A DNA stretch of 64,000 bases, taken from positions 124,001-188,000 of the forward strand of contig JAHBVE010000001.1 of NCBI GenBank assembly GCA_019637675.1. Reading direction: 5' to 3'. The notes beneath the pieces were generated by a model. That model did no database searches. It was given only the letters and a program-made list of their open reading frames with translations, and was not told the origin of the DNA. Position 1 is the stretch's first letter. The number at the start of each line of letters is the position of its first letter. The translations under genes were made by a program, and so were the position numbers. Shown piece by piece: positions 26,207 to 34,209 of this stretch. Source of the stretch: Anaerolineales bacterium (GTDB taxonomy: Bacteria > Chloroflexota > Anaerolineae > Anaerolineales > UBA11579).

Positions 26207-27146
26207 GGACACCCGCCTGGCGGGTACAACCCACACCTTCCATAACCAGGGCGGCGTACAACGCCTGGATAAATTTCTGGTCGAGCAGCTCGACGGCTTT
26301 TCGCGCGCCCGCCTGCAGGCCCTGATCAAGGACGGCCAGGTGCTGGTGGACGGCAAGCCGGCCGGCAAAAGCGGCCAGCAGCTGGAGGGCGGCGAGCAGG
26401 TGCAGGTGCGCGTGCCGCCCGCCGCGCCCAGCCAGCTGGTGCCCGAAAACATTCCGCTGGACGTCGTGTTCGAGAATGAGGATGTGCTCATCGTCAACAA
26501 GCCGGCCGGCATGGTGGTGCACCCGGCGGCGGGGCACAACACCAGCACCCTGATCCATGCAGCCCTGGCGCACGCGCCGCAGATCGAAGGCGTGGGCGGC
26601 GAGCTGCGCCCGGGCCTCGTCCACCGCCTGGATAAGGACACCTCGGGCCTGATCGTGCTGGCCAAGAACGATGCCGCCCAGCACTCCCTGCAGGCCCAGT
26701 TCCAGCAGCGCGTGGCGCAGAAGACCTACATTGCCCTCGTAGACGGGCGGCCCACCACGCCCACCGGCCGCATCGAAGCCGCGATTGGGCGGGACCCGCG
26801 TGAGCGTAAGCGCATGGCGGTGGTGCGCTCCAGCAGCAGCCGCGGCCGGGAAGCGGTGAGCGAATACCGCACCCTCGAGGAGTTCGAAGAGCACAGCCTG
26901 CTGGAAGTTGATATCCACACCGGCCGCACGCACCAGATCCGTGTGCACCTGGCGTTCATTGGCTGCCCGGTGGCGGGGGATACGGTGTACGGCCGCCGCA
27001 AGCCGAGCCTGCCGCTCAAGCGCCAGTTTCTGCATGCCGCCCGCCTGGGCTTGACCTTGCCCGGTGAGAGCGAGATGCGCACCTTCACCGCGCCGCTGCC
27101 GGCTGACTTGCAGCACGCGCTGAATAATCTGCGCGGCAGAGGGTAG
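26187..27146 (+). CDS. rluD: RluA/RluD family pseudouridine synthase
   Basis: This 319-residue protein has an N-terminal S4 domain (RLDKFLVEQLDGFSRARLQALIKDG) and the catalytic VHRLDKDTSGLIVLAK with its Asp, followed by RTHQIRVHLAFIGCPVAGD. RluD-type enzymes modify helix 69 of 23S rRNA. ATG 26187 is chosen; the gene overlaps lspA by 20 bases, a common lspA-rluD arrangement. Confidence 0.93.
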   Translation: MTNPPTEDTRLAGTTHTFHNQGGVQRLDKFLVEQLDGFSRARLQALIKDGQVLVDGKPAGKSGQQLEGGEQVQVRVPPAAPSQLVPENIPLDVVFENEDVLIVNKPAGMVVHPAAGHNTSTLIHAALAHAPQIEGVGGELRPGLVHRLDKDTSGLIVLAKNDAAQHSLQAQFQQRVAQKTYIALVDGRPTTPTGRIEAAIGRDPRERKRMAVVRSSSSRGREAVSEYRTLEEFEEHSLLEVDIHTGRTHQIRVHLAFIGCPVAGDTVYGRRKPSLPLKRQFLHAARLGLTLPGESEMRTFTAPLPADLQHALNNLRGRG

Positions 27147-27191
27147 GGAAGGGCGCACCGCGGTGCGCCCCAGCGGCCGTGTGTATGGTTG

Positions 27192-27428
27192 CAGATAACT
27201 ATTAATAATCATCATGGCCAATCGGCGCCCCCACCTAAATGCCGGTTTCGTTAAAACATTTGCCCGGCTTTGTTAGCCTGTACTTACAGGCAATGTACTT
27301 AATGTATTAATTGTTTTAACTCCCCACTTTTTGTTGATGAGTACTGGAGCAATGACGGAGGGTCAGCGTGCTCGCTGCTTATAGCAGCGAATGTGGATTG
27401 GCGGGCGAATTGGGGTGTGGTGTCAAGG
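27192..27428 (-). repeat. Dispersed non-coding element, copy 2 (inverted)
   Basis: Reverse-oriented relative of 17634-17909. The 24-base end block (27192-27215) and a 21-base block (27244-27264) are identical to copy 1, the GTTAAAACA block is at 27312-27320, and a 20-base distal block is at 27409-27428. This copy also has a clean internal hairpin GCCTGT-ACTT-ACAGGC. The spacer between the two main blocks is almost the same length (27 and 28 bases) but its sequence differs. Confidence 0.8.
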
Positions 27429-27457
27429 TTGTGGGTAAGGTGCAATATGGGCGGGAA

Positions 27458-27484
27458 GATTGCTTCGCTGCGCTCGCAATGACA
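27458..27484 (-). repeat. Palindromic repeat, ATTGC/GCAAT type
   Basis: GATTGCTTCGCTGCGCTCGC followed by AATGACA. It is the simplest form of the family, with no inserted hairpin. Confidence 0.75.
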
Positions 27485-27495
27485 GGTTGTTTGTA

Positions 27496-27547
27496 GTGTC
27501 ATTCTGAGCCAGCAAGCGGCTTGCCGCTTGCGCCCGCGAAGAATCCA
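27496..27547 (+). repeat. Palindromic repeat, ATTCT/AGAAT type with inserted hairpin
   Basis: GTGTCATTCTGAGCC opens it and GCGAAGAATCC closes it; CAAGCGGC/GCCGCTTG forms an inner hairpin. Confidence 0.7.
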
Positions 27548-27586
27548 TCCTTAAGTTGGTTTCACGGTCAAGCTGAATGTCATACC

Positions 27587-27746
27587 TTGTCATTCCGACG
27601 AGCGCCAGCGAGGAGGAATCTGTTAAGAGCTAGTTTGTAGCCACCACCCTATCTGCACTAACACTCACTTGTCCAGATAGGCCACAGCCTCAACAGGCCC
27701 ATAACGGATTCCTCCTCCCCGCTACGCGGGTCGTTCGGAATGACAA
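27587..27746. repeat. 160-base foldback repeat, ATTCC/GGAAT type
   Basis: TTGTCATTCCGACG at the left and CGTTCGGAATGACAA at the right are inverted. Inside are AGGAGGAATCTGTTA and its partner TAACGGATTCCTCCT. A second such foldback is at 38819-38966 with an unrelated central loop. Confidence 0.7.
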
Positions 27747-27809
27747 ATGGGCGGGTCTGGCGGTGACTCGGCAACCCGTTCGGAATGACACTCTCGATGG
27801 TTAACGCTT

Positions 27810-27815
27810 TAGAAT
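27810..27815 (+). promoter_or_regulatory. -10 box of threonine aldolase gene, leaderless arrangement
   Basis: TAGAAT ends 6 bases before ATG 27822; the bases between are ACGCCC. Confidence 0.6.
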
Positions 27816-27821
27816 ACGCCC

Positions 27822-28850
27822 ATGCCCATTATTGACCTGCGCTCCGACACCGTGACCAAGCCCACCGATGAGATGCGCGCCGCCATGGCGCGCGCCGAAG
27901 TGGGCGATGATGTGTACGGCGAAGACCCCACCGTAAACCAACTGCAGGAGCTGGCCGCCGAACGCACCGGCAAGGCCGCGGCGCTGTTCGTGCCATCTGG
28001 CCATATGGGCAACCTGGCCGCCTTCCTGGCGCATTGCCAGCGCGGGGATGAGATCATCCTCGGCAATCTTTCGCATCCCTTCAACTCAGAGACCGGCAGC
28101 CTGGCTGCGGTCGGCGGCATCCAGCCGTTCACGCTGCCCAACCAGCCGGACGGCACGCTGCGGCTTGAGGATCTGCAAGCTGCCATCCGTGATGATGATG
28201 TCCACCACGCGGTCACGCGCCTGATCTCGCTCGAGAACACCCACAACCGCTGCAACGGCGTGCCGCTCACCGCCGAATACACCCGCGCCGTGGCGGAGCT
28301 GGCCCATGCCCGCGGGCTCAAGCTGCATATTGACGGGGCGCGTCTGTTCAACGCTGCGGTGGCGCTGGGTGTGCCGGCCGCGACTCTGGTGGCGGATGCC
28401 GACTCGGTCACCTTCTGTCTCAGCAAGGGGCTGTGTGCGCCGGTGGGCTCGGTGCTGTGCGGCGATGAGGATTTCATCTATCGTGCCCGCCGCGCCCGCA
28501 AGCAGCTGGGCGGCGGTATGCGCCAGGCCGGCATTTTGGCGGCGGCCGGCATCCTCTCGCTGACCCAGATGGTAGACCGCCTGGCCGAAGACCACGCCCG
28601 CGCCGCCCGCCTGGCCGAGGGGCTGATGGAGTTTCGTGACTTCGTGGTGCCTGCTCCCCACACCAACATTGTGCGCTTCCGCATGGCCGAAGGCTCCCAA
28701 GTGGACCCGCAGGCCCTGACCGCGGCCCTGGCCGGCGAAGGCGTCTTGCTGGATTATGGCAACTACGAGGGCTTCCGTGCTGTTACCCACCATGGGGTGG
28801 AAGACGCCGATATTGAGAGCACCCTGGCGGCGGTTGCCCGCCATTTGTAA
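27822..28850 (+). CDS. ltaE: Low-specificity L-threonine aldolase
   Basis: This 342-residue PLP enzyme cleaves threonine or allo-threonine to glycine and acetaldehyde. It starts IDLRSDTVTKPTDEMRAAMARAEVGDDVYGEDPTVN in family fashion, has HIDGARLFNAAVALGV and the PLP lysine in SVTFCLSKGLCAPVGSVLCG, then ARKQLGGGMRQAG. Length is normal and no neighbour is functionally linked. Confidence 0.95.
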   Translation: MPIIDLRSDTVTKPTDEMRAAMARAEVGDDVYGEDPTVNQLQELAAERTGKAAALFVPSGHMGNLAAFLAHCQRGDEIILGNLSHPFNSETGSLAAVGGIQPFTLPNQPDGTLRLEDLQAAIRDDDVHHAVTRLISLENTHNRCNGVPLTAEYTRAVAELAHARGLKLHIDGARLFNAAVALGVPAATLVADADSVTFCLSKGLCAPVGSVLCGDEDFIYRARRARKQLGGGMRQAGILAAAGILSLTQMVDRLAEDHARAARLAEGLMEFRDFVVPAPHTNIVRFRMAEGSQVDPQALTAALAGEGVLLDYGNYEGFRAVTHHGVEDADIESTLAAVARHL

Positions 28851-28855
28851 CAATC

Positions 28856-28960
28856 GGGCGGGTCTGAGACCCGCCCCTACGCGTGTTGATCTGTTGGGGA
28901 TTGTGCAATCTTCGATTGCTTCGCCTGCCTTCGGCAGGCTCGCAAGACAGAGGAGTGGGT
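28856..28960. repeat. Short palindromes between ltaE and punA
   Basis: GGGCGGGTCT/AGACCCGCCC lies directly after ltaE. GCTTCGCCTGCCTTCGGCAG with GCTCGCAAGAC follows near 28919, a decayed ATTGC-type repeat. No coding potential is seen between 28851 and 29120. Confidence 0.45.
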
Positions 28961-29060
28961 TTTCATCCGCAGTTATCTGTGTTCATCTGTGGATAATTCC
29001 CTCTCACCCCATACTCAGCAATCCTTCACCTGTTGGCGGCTGGCCCAGCGAGCCGAATGT

Positions 29061-29110
29061 TATAATTTTGATTATTGTTCTTTAGCGTTCTTACTCACTT
29101 TCCAATGGAG
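29061..29110 (+). promoter_or_regulatory. -10 box and ribosome site of punA
   Basis: A perfect TATAAT at 29061-29066 sits in an AT-rich patch. GGAG at 29107-29110 precedes ATG 29121 by 10 bases, so this gene has a conventional leader. Confidence 0.5.
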
Positions 29111-29120
29111 CAAAACATAG

Positions 29121-29957
29121 ATGGGTGATTTCCTCACCATTGCCGATATTCAAGCTGCAGCCTCTGCGATCCAGAAAAAGACTGACCACAAGCCCCGCGT
29201 AGGCATGATCCTAGGCTCTGGCCTGGGTTCACTCGCCGAATCGATCGAAAATCCGCACTATGTCCCCTATGGCGAGATCCCAGGCTGGCCTGTTTCCGGC
29301 GTCAAGGGCCATGCCGGCCGCCTGGTGCTCGGCAGCCTGGAAGGCCAGAGCGTGGTCGTAATGCAAGGCCGCACCCATTACTACGAAGGCTACGATATGC
29401 CTCGCCTCGGCCTGCCCGTGCGGGTTATGCAGGCGCTCGGCATCGAGATCATCGTCATCACCAACGCCGCCGGCGCGGTCAACCCCAGCTTCGAGCCCGG
29501 CGACCTAATGCTCATCACTGACCATCTCAACCTGATCGGCATGGCGGGCCAGAACCCGCTGCGCGGCCCCAACCTCGAGGAGCTTGGCCCGCGCTTCCCC
29601 GACATGAGCCAGGTGTATGACCGCCAGCTGCTCTCGCTGACCCGCGAGGTGGCCGCCGCCGAGCATCTCGGCCTGCGTGAAGGTGTGTACTGCTGCCTGG
29701 CCGGCCCCAGCTTTGAGACCCCGGCCGATCTGCGCTTCCTGCGCGCCGCCGGCGTGGATGCGGTCGGCATGTCCACCGTGCCCGAGGCCACCATTGCGCG
29801 CCACAGCGGCACGCGGGTGCTGGGCGTCTCCGGCATCAGCAACAAAGCCAACCTGGACGGCGAGACCGAGACGACCCACGAGGAAGTGCTCGAAGCGGGC
29901 AAAGTGTTGGCGCCCAAACTGACCCAGTTGGTTCGCGGAGTGCTGCGCAAGCTCTAA
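29121..29957 (+). CDS. punA: Purine nucleoside phosphorylase
   Basis: This 278-residue trimeric-type PNP cleaves inosine and guanosine with phosphate. Features are ILGSGLGSLAE, GHAGRLVLGSLEG, QGRTHYYEGYDM, TNAAGAVNPSFEPGDLMLITDHLNL and GPSFETPADLRFLRAAGVDAVGMSTVPE with the purine-binding region. It complements hpt and tdk in salvage. Confidence 0.95.
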   Translation: MGDFLTIADIQAAASAIQKKTDHKPRVGMILGSGLGSLAESIENPHYVPYGEIPGWPVSGVKGHAGRLVLGSLEGQSVVVMQGRTHYYEGYDMPRLGLPVRVMQALGIEIIVITNAAGAVNPSFEPGDLMLITDHLNLIGMAGQNPLRGPNLEELGPRFPDMSQVYDRQLLSLTREVAAAEHLGLREGVYCCLAGPSFETPADLRFLRAAGVDAVGMSTVPEATIARHSGTRVLGVSGISNKANLDGETETTHEEVLEAGKVLAPKLTQLVRGVLRKL

Positions 29958-29969
29958 CGTGTTGCCCTC

Positions 29970-30668
29970 ATGGCTGAAGTTTTACGATTTTTCGTTCAAT
30001 ATGAAGCGGTCCTGTATTTCTTACTGGGCCTGGCTGGCATCCTCTACTTCTATCGCTTTTGGCTGGCCTGGCAGGAAGTGCGCGAGGCGCATTACGGCCT
30101 GGAGCGCCAGGCCAGCCGCGAGCGGCTGAACCAGGCGGCCCTGATGCTGTTTGCCATGCTTGTCATCGCGGTCGGGGTATTCGTCATGGTCACCTTCGTG
30201 GCCACTTCGCTGCCCGCCCAGGACCTGCTCGCCACGCCCACGCTGTCGCTTTCCATGGATACCCAGACCGGCGCGACCACCGTCACCCCCGCTGGGGATG
30301 AGGTGCTGGCGACTGCCACCGCTCTGCCCACCGTGGCGGTCAACCCTGAGGCCTGCGTGCCTGCCCAGATCGAGATCACCGATCCCGAGCCGGGCGAATC
30401 GCTCAGCGGCTCCGTCTCGATCATCGGCACGGTGGACGTGACCAACTTTGGCTTCTACAAGTTCGAAGTGGCCCGCGCCGAGGAAGAGCTGTGGCTCACC
30501 ATCCAGGCCGGCCGCACCATCATTCGCGATGATGTGCTGGTCGAGAACTGGGACACCTCGCGCCTGCCCACCGGCGATTATGTGTTGCAATTGGTGGTGA
30601 CCGACAGCTCGGGCAGCGAACTGCCGCCCTGTCGTATCCCGGTGCGCATTGAGGCGCCCAGCTCATGA
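29970..30668 (+). CDS. Two-helix membrane protein with extracytoplasmic beta domain, unknown
   Basis: This 232-residue protein has two transmembrane helices (about 12-30 and 55-80) separated by a charged loop, then a Thr/Ala-rich linker. A folded domain starts at CVPAQIEITDPEPGESLSGSVSIIGTVDV and ends VLQLVVTDSSGSELPPCRIPVRIE. The last part resembles an Ig-like domain of the kind found in surface proteins; the two Cys could pair. It lies 12 bases after punA and overlaps the following GNAT gene by ATGA. Function is not recognisable. Confidence 0.65.
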   Translation: MAEVLRFFVQYEAVLYFLLGLAGILYFYRFWLAWQEVREAHYGLERQASRERLNQAALMLFAMLVIAVGVFVMVTFVATSLPAQDLLATPTLSLSMDTQTGATTVTPAGDEVLATATALPTVAVNPEACVPAQIEITDPEPGESLSGSVSIIGTVDVTNFGFYKFEVARAEEELWLTIQAGRTIIRDDVLVENWDTSRLPTGDYVLQLVVTDSSGSELPPCRIPVRIEAPSS

Positions 30669-31216
30669 GCGAACCTAAACTGCAAGCGACCCTGCGCCCT
30701 GTGGCCGAGGAAGACTACGCCGCCTTGATGGGGCTGGACCACGGCTACTCCACCGAATACGTCTGGCAGATGGAAGTCGACTCCGCCACGCCGCGCATGG
30801 GCGCACGCTTCCGTGAGATGCGCCTGCCGCGCCTGATGCAGGTGGCCTACCCGCGCCCCAAGCAGGCCCAGGCCGGGCTGCTGGCGCAGCGCAGCCTGGC
30901 CCTGCTGGCCGAAGCCGAGGGCCAGCCCATCGGCTATGCGGCCCTCACCACTCAGCTGGTGCCCTCCACCGCCTGGCTGACGGATGTGGTCGTGGCGGCC
31001 AGCCAGCGCCGCCGCGGGGTGGGCAGCCGCCTGGTGCTGGGCGCCCAGGCCTGGGCGCGTGAGCACAGCTGCCAGCGCCTGGTGATGGAAATGCAGGCCA
31101 AGAACCACCCGGCCATCAAGCTGGCCCAGAAGCTGGCCTTTGAATTTGCCGGTTTTAGTGACCGTTATTACGAAAATCAGGATATTGCCTTGTTCTTTGC
31201 CAAACGCCTGGCATAA
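30665..31216 (+). CDS. GNAT family N-acetyltransferase
   Basis: This 183-residue protein has the acetyl-CoA-binding motif VVVAASQRRRGVGSRLVLGAQAWA, followed by LVMEMQAKNHPAIKLAQKLAFEFAGFSDRYY, typical of GNAT folds. The first half contains a family-specific substrate region. It shares a transcript with the preceding membrane protein. Substrate is unknown. Confidence 0.85.
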   Translation: MSEPKLQATLRPVAEEDYAALMGLDHGYSTEYVWQMEVDSATPRMGARFREMRLPRLMQVAYPRPKQAQAGLLAQRSLALLAEAEGQPIGYAALTTQLVPSTAWLTDVVVAASQRRRGVGSRLVLGAQAWAREHSCQRLVMEMQAKNHPAIKLAQKLAFEFAGFSDRYYENQDIALFFAKRLA

Positions 31217-31237
31217 CTCATTAAAAGTTGAAACCGC

Positions 31238-33139
31238 ATGGATGATTGGGTTCTGAGAAGTTTACAAACCATCAACCGAATATTCGAAGCCGGCATCGCC
31301 ATCACGGCGCTGTCGCTGTTCCTGCGCGCCCTCACCTTTAATTTGCGAGACCGTATCTCGCGCGCCTTTGCCGTCATCCTGGCTTGTGTCATGATCAGCT
31401 TCTCGGGCGAGGCCGTGGCCGGCGTGCTGAGCCAATCCAGCAGCCTGGAGGCCTGGCTGCGCCTGCAGTGGATGGGCACGCTGTTCCTGCCACCCGCCTA
31501 CCTGCACTTCTCTGACGCCCTGCTGGAGACGACCGGCCGCCCCTCACGGGGCCGCCGCCGCTGGGCGGTGCGTTTCTCGTACTTCGTTTCGGCGGCCTTC
31601 GCGCTGCTGTTGCCGACCACGCTGTTCCTCGGCCCGCTGGTGACCGGCGGCCAGCCGGTGCCGCATCTCACGCTGACACCGCTCTCGCTGGGTTTCAGCG
31701 TCTACTACGTTGTCACTATTTTGATGGCGCTCTCGGTCATCTACCGGGCCTGGAAGCGCACCGTGCTGACCGCCAGCCGCCGGCGCATGACCTACCTGCT
31801 GGTTGGCTCGATCGCCGTGGCGGTAGGCAGCTATCCCTTCCTGCTGCTGGCCGGCGAGCTGGCTGCCGCCGTGCCGATCATCTTCTTCCTCACCGCATCC
31901 ATCGCCAACGTATTTGTCTTCTACGCCATGGTGGCGATGGCGTATGCCACCGCCTTCTTCGGCGTGCCCTGGCCTGACCGCGTGGTCAAGAGTCGTCTGT
32001 TCCGCTGGCTGCTGCGCGGCCCGGTCACCGTCTTCATCGTATTAGCGCTCATCCCCTGGGCAGACGATATTGGCCGCATCCTGCAAATTCAGGATGGGGT
32101 CGTGCTGCCCATCCTGGTGGGTTTGGCCACCTTGCTGGTCTCGCACGTGCTCACGCTGGCCGCGCCGGTGCTGGAGAAGTGGCTGATCTTCGGCGCCAGC
32201 GAGGACGATATGCAGTTCCTGCAGGAGTTGCCCGAGCGTTTCCTGACCGATGCGGATATGCGCCAATTCCTCGAAGCCGTGCTGGCGGCTGTGTGCGACC
32301 GCTTCCAGAGCAAGTCCGCCTTCGTGGTTGGCTTGCAGGATGGCCAGATGCAAACTGTGCTCGAAGTCGGCTCGCGCAATCTGCGGGATACCGACAAATC
32401 CAAAGATCTGCTCAAGGTGGCCGGCAAACAGAACGGCACCCACGTCTTCACCTGGAGCGGCTACCGCCTGCTGCCGCTGCACAGCAGCGACGGCGAGCGC
32501 TTCATCGGCATGCTGGGCGTGCAGCGCGGCCGCCGCGGCGAGCTGAGCGAAGAGCAGTTGCGCGCCCTGCAGAGCCTGGGGGCGCGCGCCGCCCAGGCGC
32601 TCGAAGACCGCCAGCAGCAGGGCGAGGTGTTGCGCTCGCTGCAAAGCCTGACCCCGCGGGTCGAGGCCATCCAGCGCTTGCGGGCCGCCTCGCGCTATGA
32701 CCAGGGCGAAGTGCTCAGCGATGTCGACAAGCTGCCCAAGTACAAGGATCTGGTCAAGTGGGTGCGGGATGCGCTGACCCACTACTGGGGCGGCCCCAAG
32801 CTGACCCAGAGCCCGCTGCGCGGCCTCCAGGTGGTGCAGGGCGCCCTGGACGAGCACGAAGGCAACCCCTCACTGGCGATGCGCGCCATTTTGAAGACCG
32901 CCATCGAGCGCAACAAGCCCGAAGGCGAGCCGCGCCTGAACGGCGAGTGGATGCTGTACAACCTGCTCGAAATGAAGTTCATGCAAGGCCGCAAAGTGCG
33001 CGAGGTCGCCATGCGCCTGGCCATGTCTGAGGCTGATCTGTATCGCAAGCAGCGCGTCGCCATCGAGAGTGTGGCCCGCAGCCTGCTTGAAATGGAAAAA
33101 GACACTCTTGCTGTGAAGAATGGAAAGGAATCAAACTGA
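31238..33139 (+). CDS. Membrane sensor-like protein: multi-helix N-terminus, GAF-like domain, helix-turn-helix-like C-terminus
   Basis: This 633-residue protein has about eight hydrophobic helices in residues 15-310, resembling the membrane input module of some histidine kinases. A GAF-like domain follows (about 330-460: FLTDADMRQFLEAVLAAVCDRF, then SAFVVGLQDG, then RFIGMLGVQRG and EEQLRALQSLGARAAQALEDR). No kinase H-box or ATPase motifs follow. The C-terminus ends with a helical unit, MQGRKVREVAMRLAMSEADLYRKQRVAIESVARSLLEME, that looks like a helix-turn-helix. It overlaps the S1-domain gene by one base. A membrane-tied transcription regulator is inferred. Confidence 0.6.
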   Translation: MDDWVLRSLQTINRIFEAGIAITALSLFLRALTFNLRDRISRAFAVILACVMISFSGEAVAGVLSQSSSLEAWLRLQWMGTLFLPPAYLHFSDALLETTGRPSRGRRRWAVRFSYFVSAAFALLLPTTLFLGPLVTGGQPVPHLTLTPLSLGFSVYYVVTILMALSVIYRAWKRTVLTASRRRMTYLLVGSIAVAVGSYPFLLLAGELAAAVPIIFFLTASIANVFVFYAMVAMAYATAFFGVPWPDRVVKSRLFRWLLRGPVTVFIVLALIPWADDIGRILQIQDGVVLPILVGLATLLVSHVLTLAAPVLEKWLIFGASEDDMQFLQELPERFLTDADMRQFLEAVLAAVCDRFQSKSAFVVGLQDGQMQTVLEVGSRNLRDTDKSKDLLKVAGKQNGTHVFTWSGYRLLPLHSSDGERFIGMLGVQRGRRGELSEEQLRALQSLGARAAQALEDRQQQGEVLRSLQSLTPRVEAIQRLRAASRYDQGEVLSDVDKLPKYKDLVKWVRDALTHYWGGPKLTQSPLRGLQVVQGALDEHEGNPSLAMRAILKTAIERNKPEGEPRLNGEWMLYNLLEMKFMQGRKVREVAMRLAMSEADLYRKQRVAIESVARSLLEMEKDTLAVKNGKESN

Positions 33140-34209
33140 TGAATGAGTACAACCGCGCCAGGAATTCTTCTGCTCCGCGTAGTGAAGGGTGGGGCGGCTC
33201 GCTGGCCGATGACCATCTCGGCCCGGCCGCGCCCGGGCGCCGCCGCCCAGGCGGCAAGCGCCCCGGCCAGCGGCCAGGCCAGCGGCCAGCTGGCCCGCGT
33301 GGCGGCGGCAACCGCCAAGGCGGCCGCGGCCAGGCGCCCAAGCCCAAGAGCGATGAGAGCATGGGCTGGGTGGACTGGCGCCGCGTCCTGGAGCTGCAGG
33401 AGAACGAGACGGTCTGCTATGCCGAAGTCGTGAGCTGGAACAAGGGCGGCCTGCTGGTGCGCGCTCAGGAGTTCCAGGGCTTTGTGCCGCGTTCGCACCT
33501 GCAAGCCACGGCCAACGGCCAGCGCGTGACCGAGAAGTTGCTGGAAAGCTACATGGGCAAGGAGATGGAGCTCAAGGTGATCGAGTGTGACCCGGAGCGC
33601 GGGCGCATCGTGCTCTCCGAGCGGGCCGCTGAGAGCGCCCCTGGCTCGCGCCAGGGGCTGCTGCAGACGCTGCAGCCCGGCCAGCAGGTCGAGGGCAAGG
33701 TCACCAACGTCACCAACTTTGGCCTGTTCATTGATCTGGGCGGCGTCGAGGGGCTGGTGCACATCTCCGAGCTGTCGTGGGGCCGGGTCGGCCACCCGCG
33801 TGAGGTCGCTTCGCCCGGCCAGATGCTTTCGGTCGTAGTGCTCGAGATCAACAGTGATCTCGAGCGCGTTTCGCTCAGCGTCAAGCGCGGCCAGCCCAAT
33901 CCCTGGGCCAGCGTGCTGGAGCGTTTCCCTGAAGGCGCAGAAGCCAGCGGCGAAATTACCGAAGTTGTACACTTTGGTGCCTTCGCCAAATTGGAAGAGG
34001 GGCTGGAGGGCTTGATCCATATTACCCAGATGGGCCTGCACCATCGCCTTGACCCGCGTTTGGTGCTTGAGGCCGGCATGCAGGTGCAAGTGAAGGTGTT
34101 GCAGGTCGAGCCTGAGCGCCAGCGTCTCAGCCTGCAGCTGCTCGGCGAGCCGTGGAAGGACCAGGCCGAAGGCCCCGCCTGGCTCGAAACCCCAGGAGAG
34201 CATGCCTAA
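33139..34209 (+). CDS. S1 RNA-binding domain protein, ribosomal S1-like
   Basis: This 356-residue protein begins with a low-complexity Gly/Arg/Pro-rich region (about 15-70). Three S1 repeats follow: TVCYAEVVSWNKGGLLV...; QVEGKVTNVTNFGLFIDLGGVEGLVHISELSW; and EASGEITEVVHFGAFAKLEEGLEGLIHITQM. Ribosomal protein S1 in many phyla has four to six repeats, so this is a short form. It may be the S1 of this organism or a paralogue. The start codon overlaps the previous stop as TGATG, and the end overlaps ftsK by 8 bases. Confidence 0.85.
   Translation: MNEYNRARNSSAPRSEGWGGSLADDHLGPAAPGRRRPGGKRPGQRPGQRPAGPRGGGNRQGGRGQAPKPKSDESMGWVDWRRVLELQENETVCYAEVVSWNKGGLLVRAQEFQGFVPRSHLQATANGQRVTEKLLESYMGKEMELKVIECDPERGRIVLSERAAESAPGSRQGLLQTLQPGQQVEGKVTNVTNFGLFIDLGGVEGLVHISELSWGRVGHPREVASPGQMLSVVVLEINSDLERVSLSVKRGQPNPWASVLERFPEGAEASGEITEVVHFGAFAKLEEGLEGLIHITQMGLHHRLDPRLVLEAGMQVQVKVLQVEPERQRLSLQLLGEPWKDQAEGPAWLETPGEHA

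Larger units (their letters stand above)
27147..27821. repeat. 675-base non-coding region with element copy 2 and palindromic repeats
   Basis: It holds copy 2 of the inverted non-coding element (27192-27428), an ATTGC-type palindrome (27458-27484), an ATTCT-type one (27496-27547), and a 160-base foldback of ATTCC type (27587-27746). The promoter of the aldolase gene is at the right end. No coding sequence is credible. Confidence 0.7.

Noticed and set aside
27299..27502. Short minus-strand open frame after element copy 2
   Set aside because: It runs through repeat sequence with biased composition and has no start signal or similarity.
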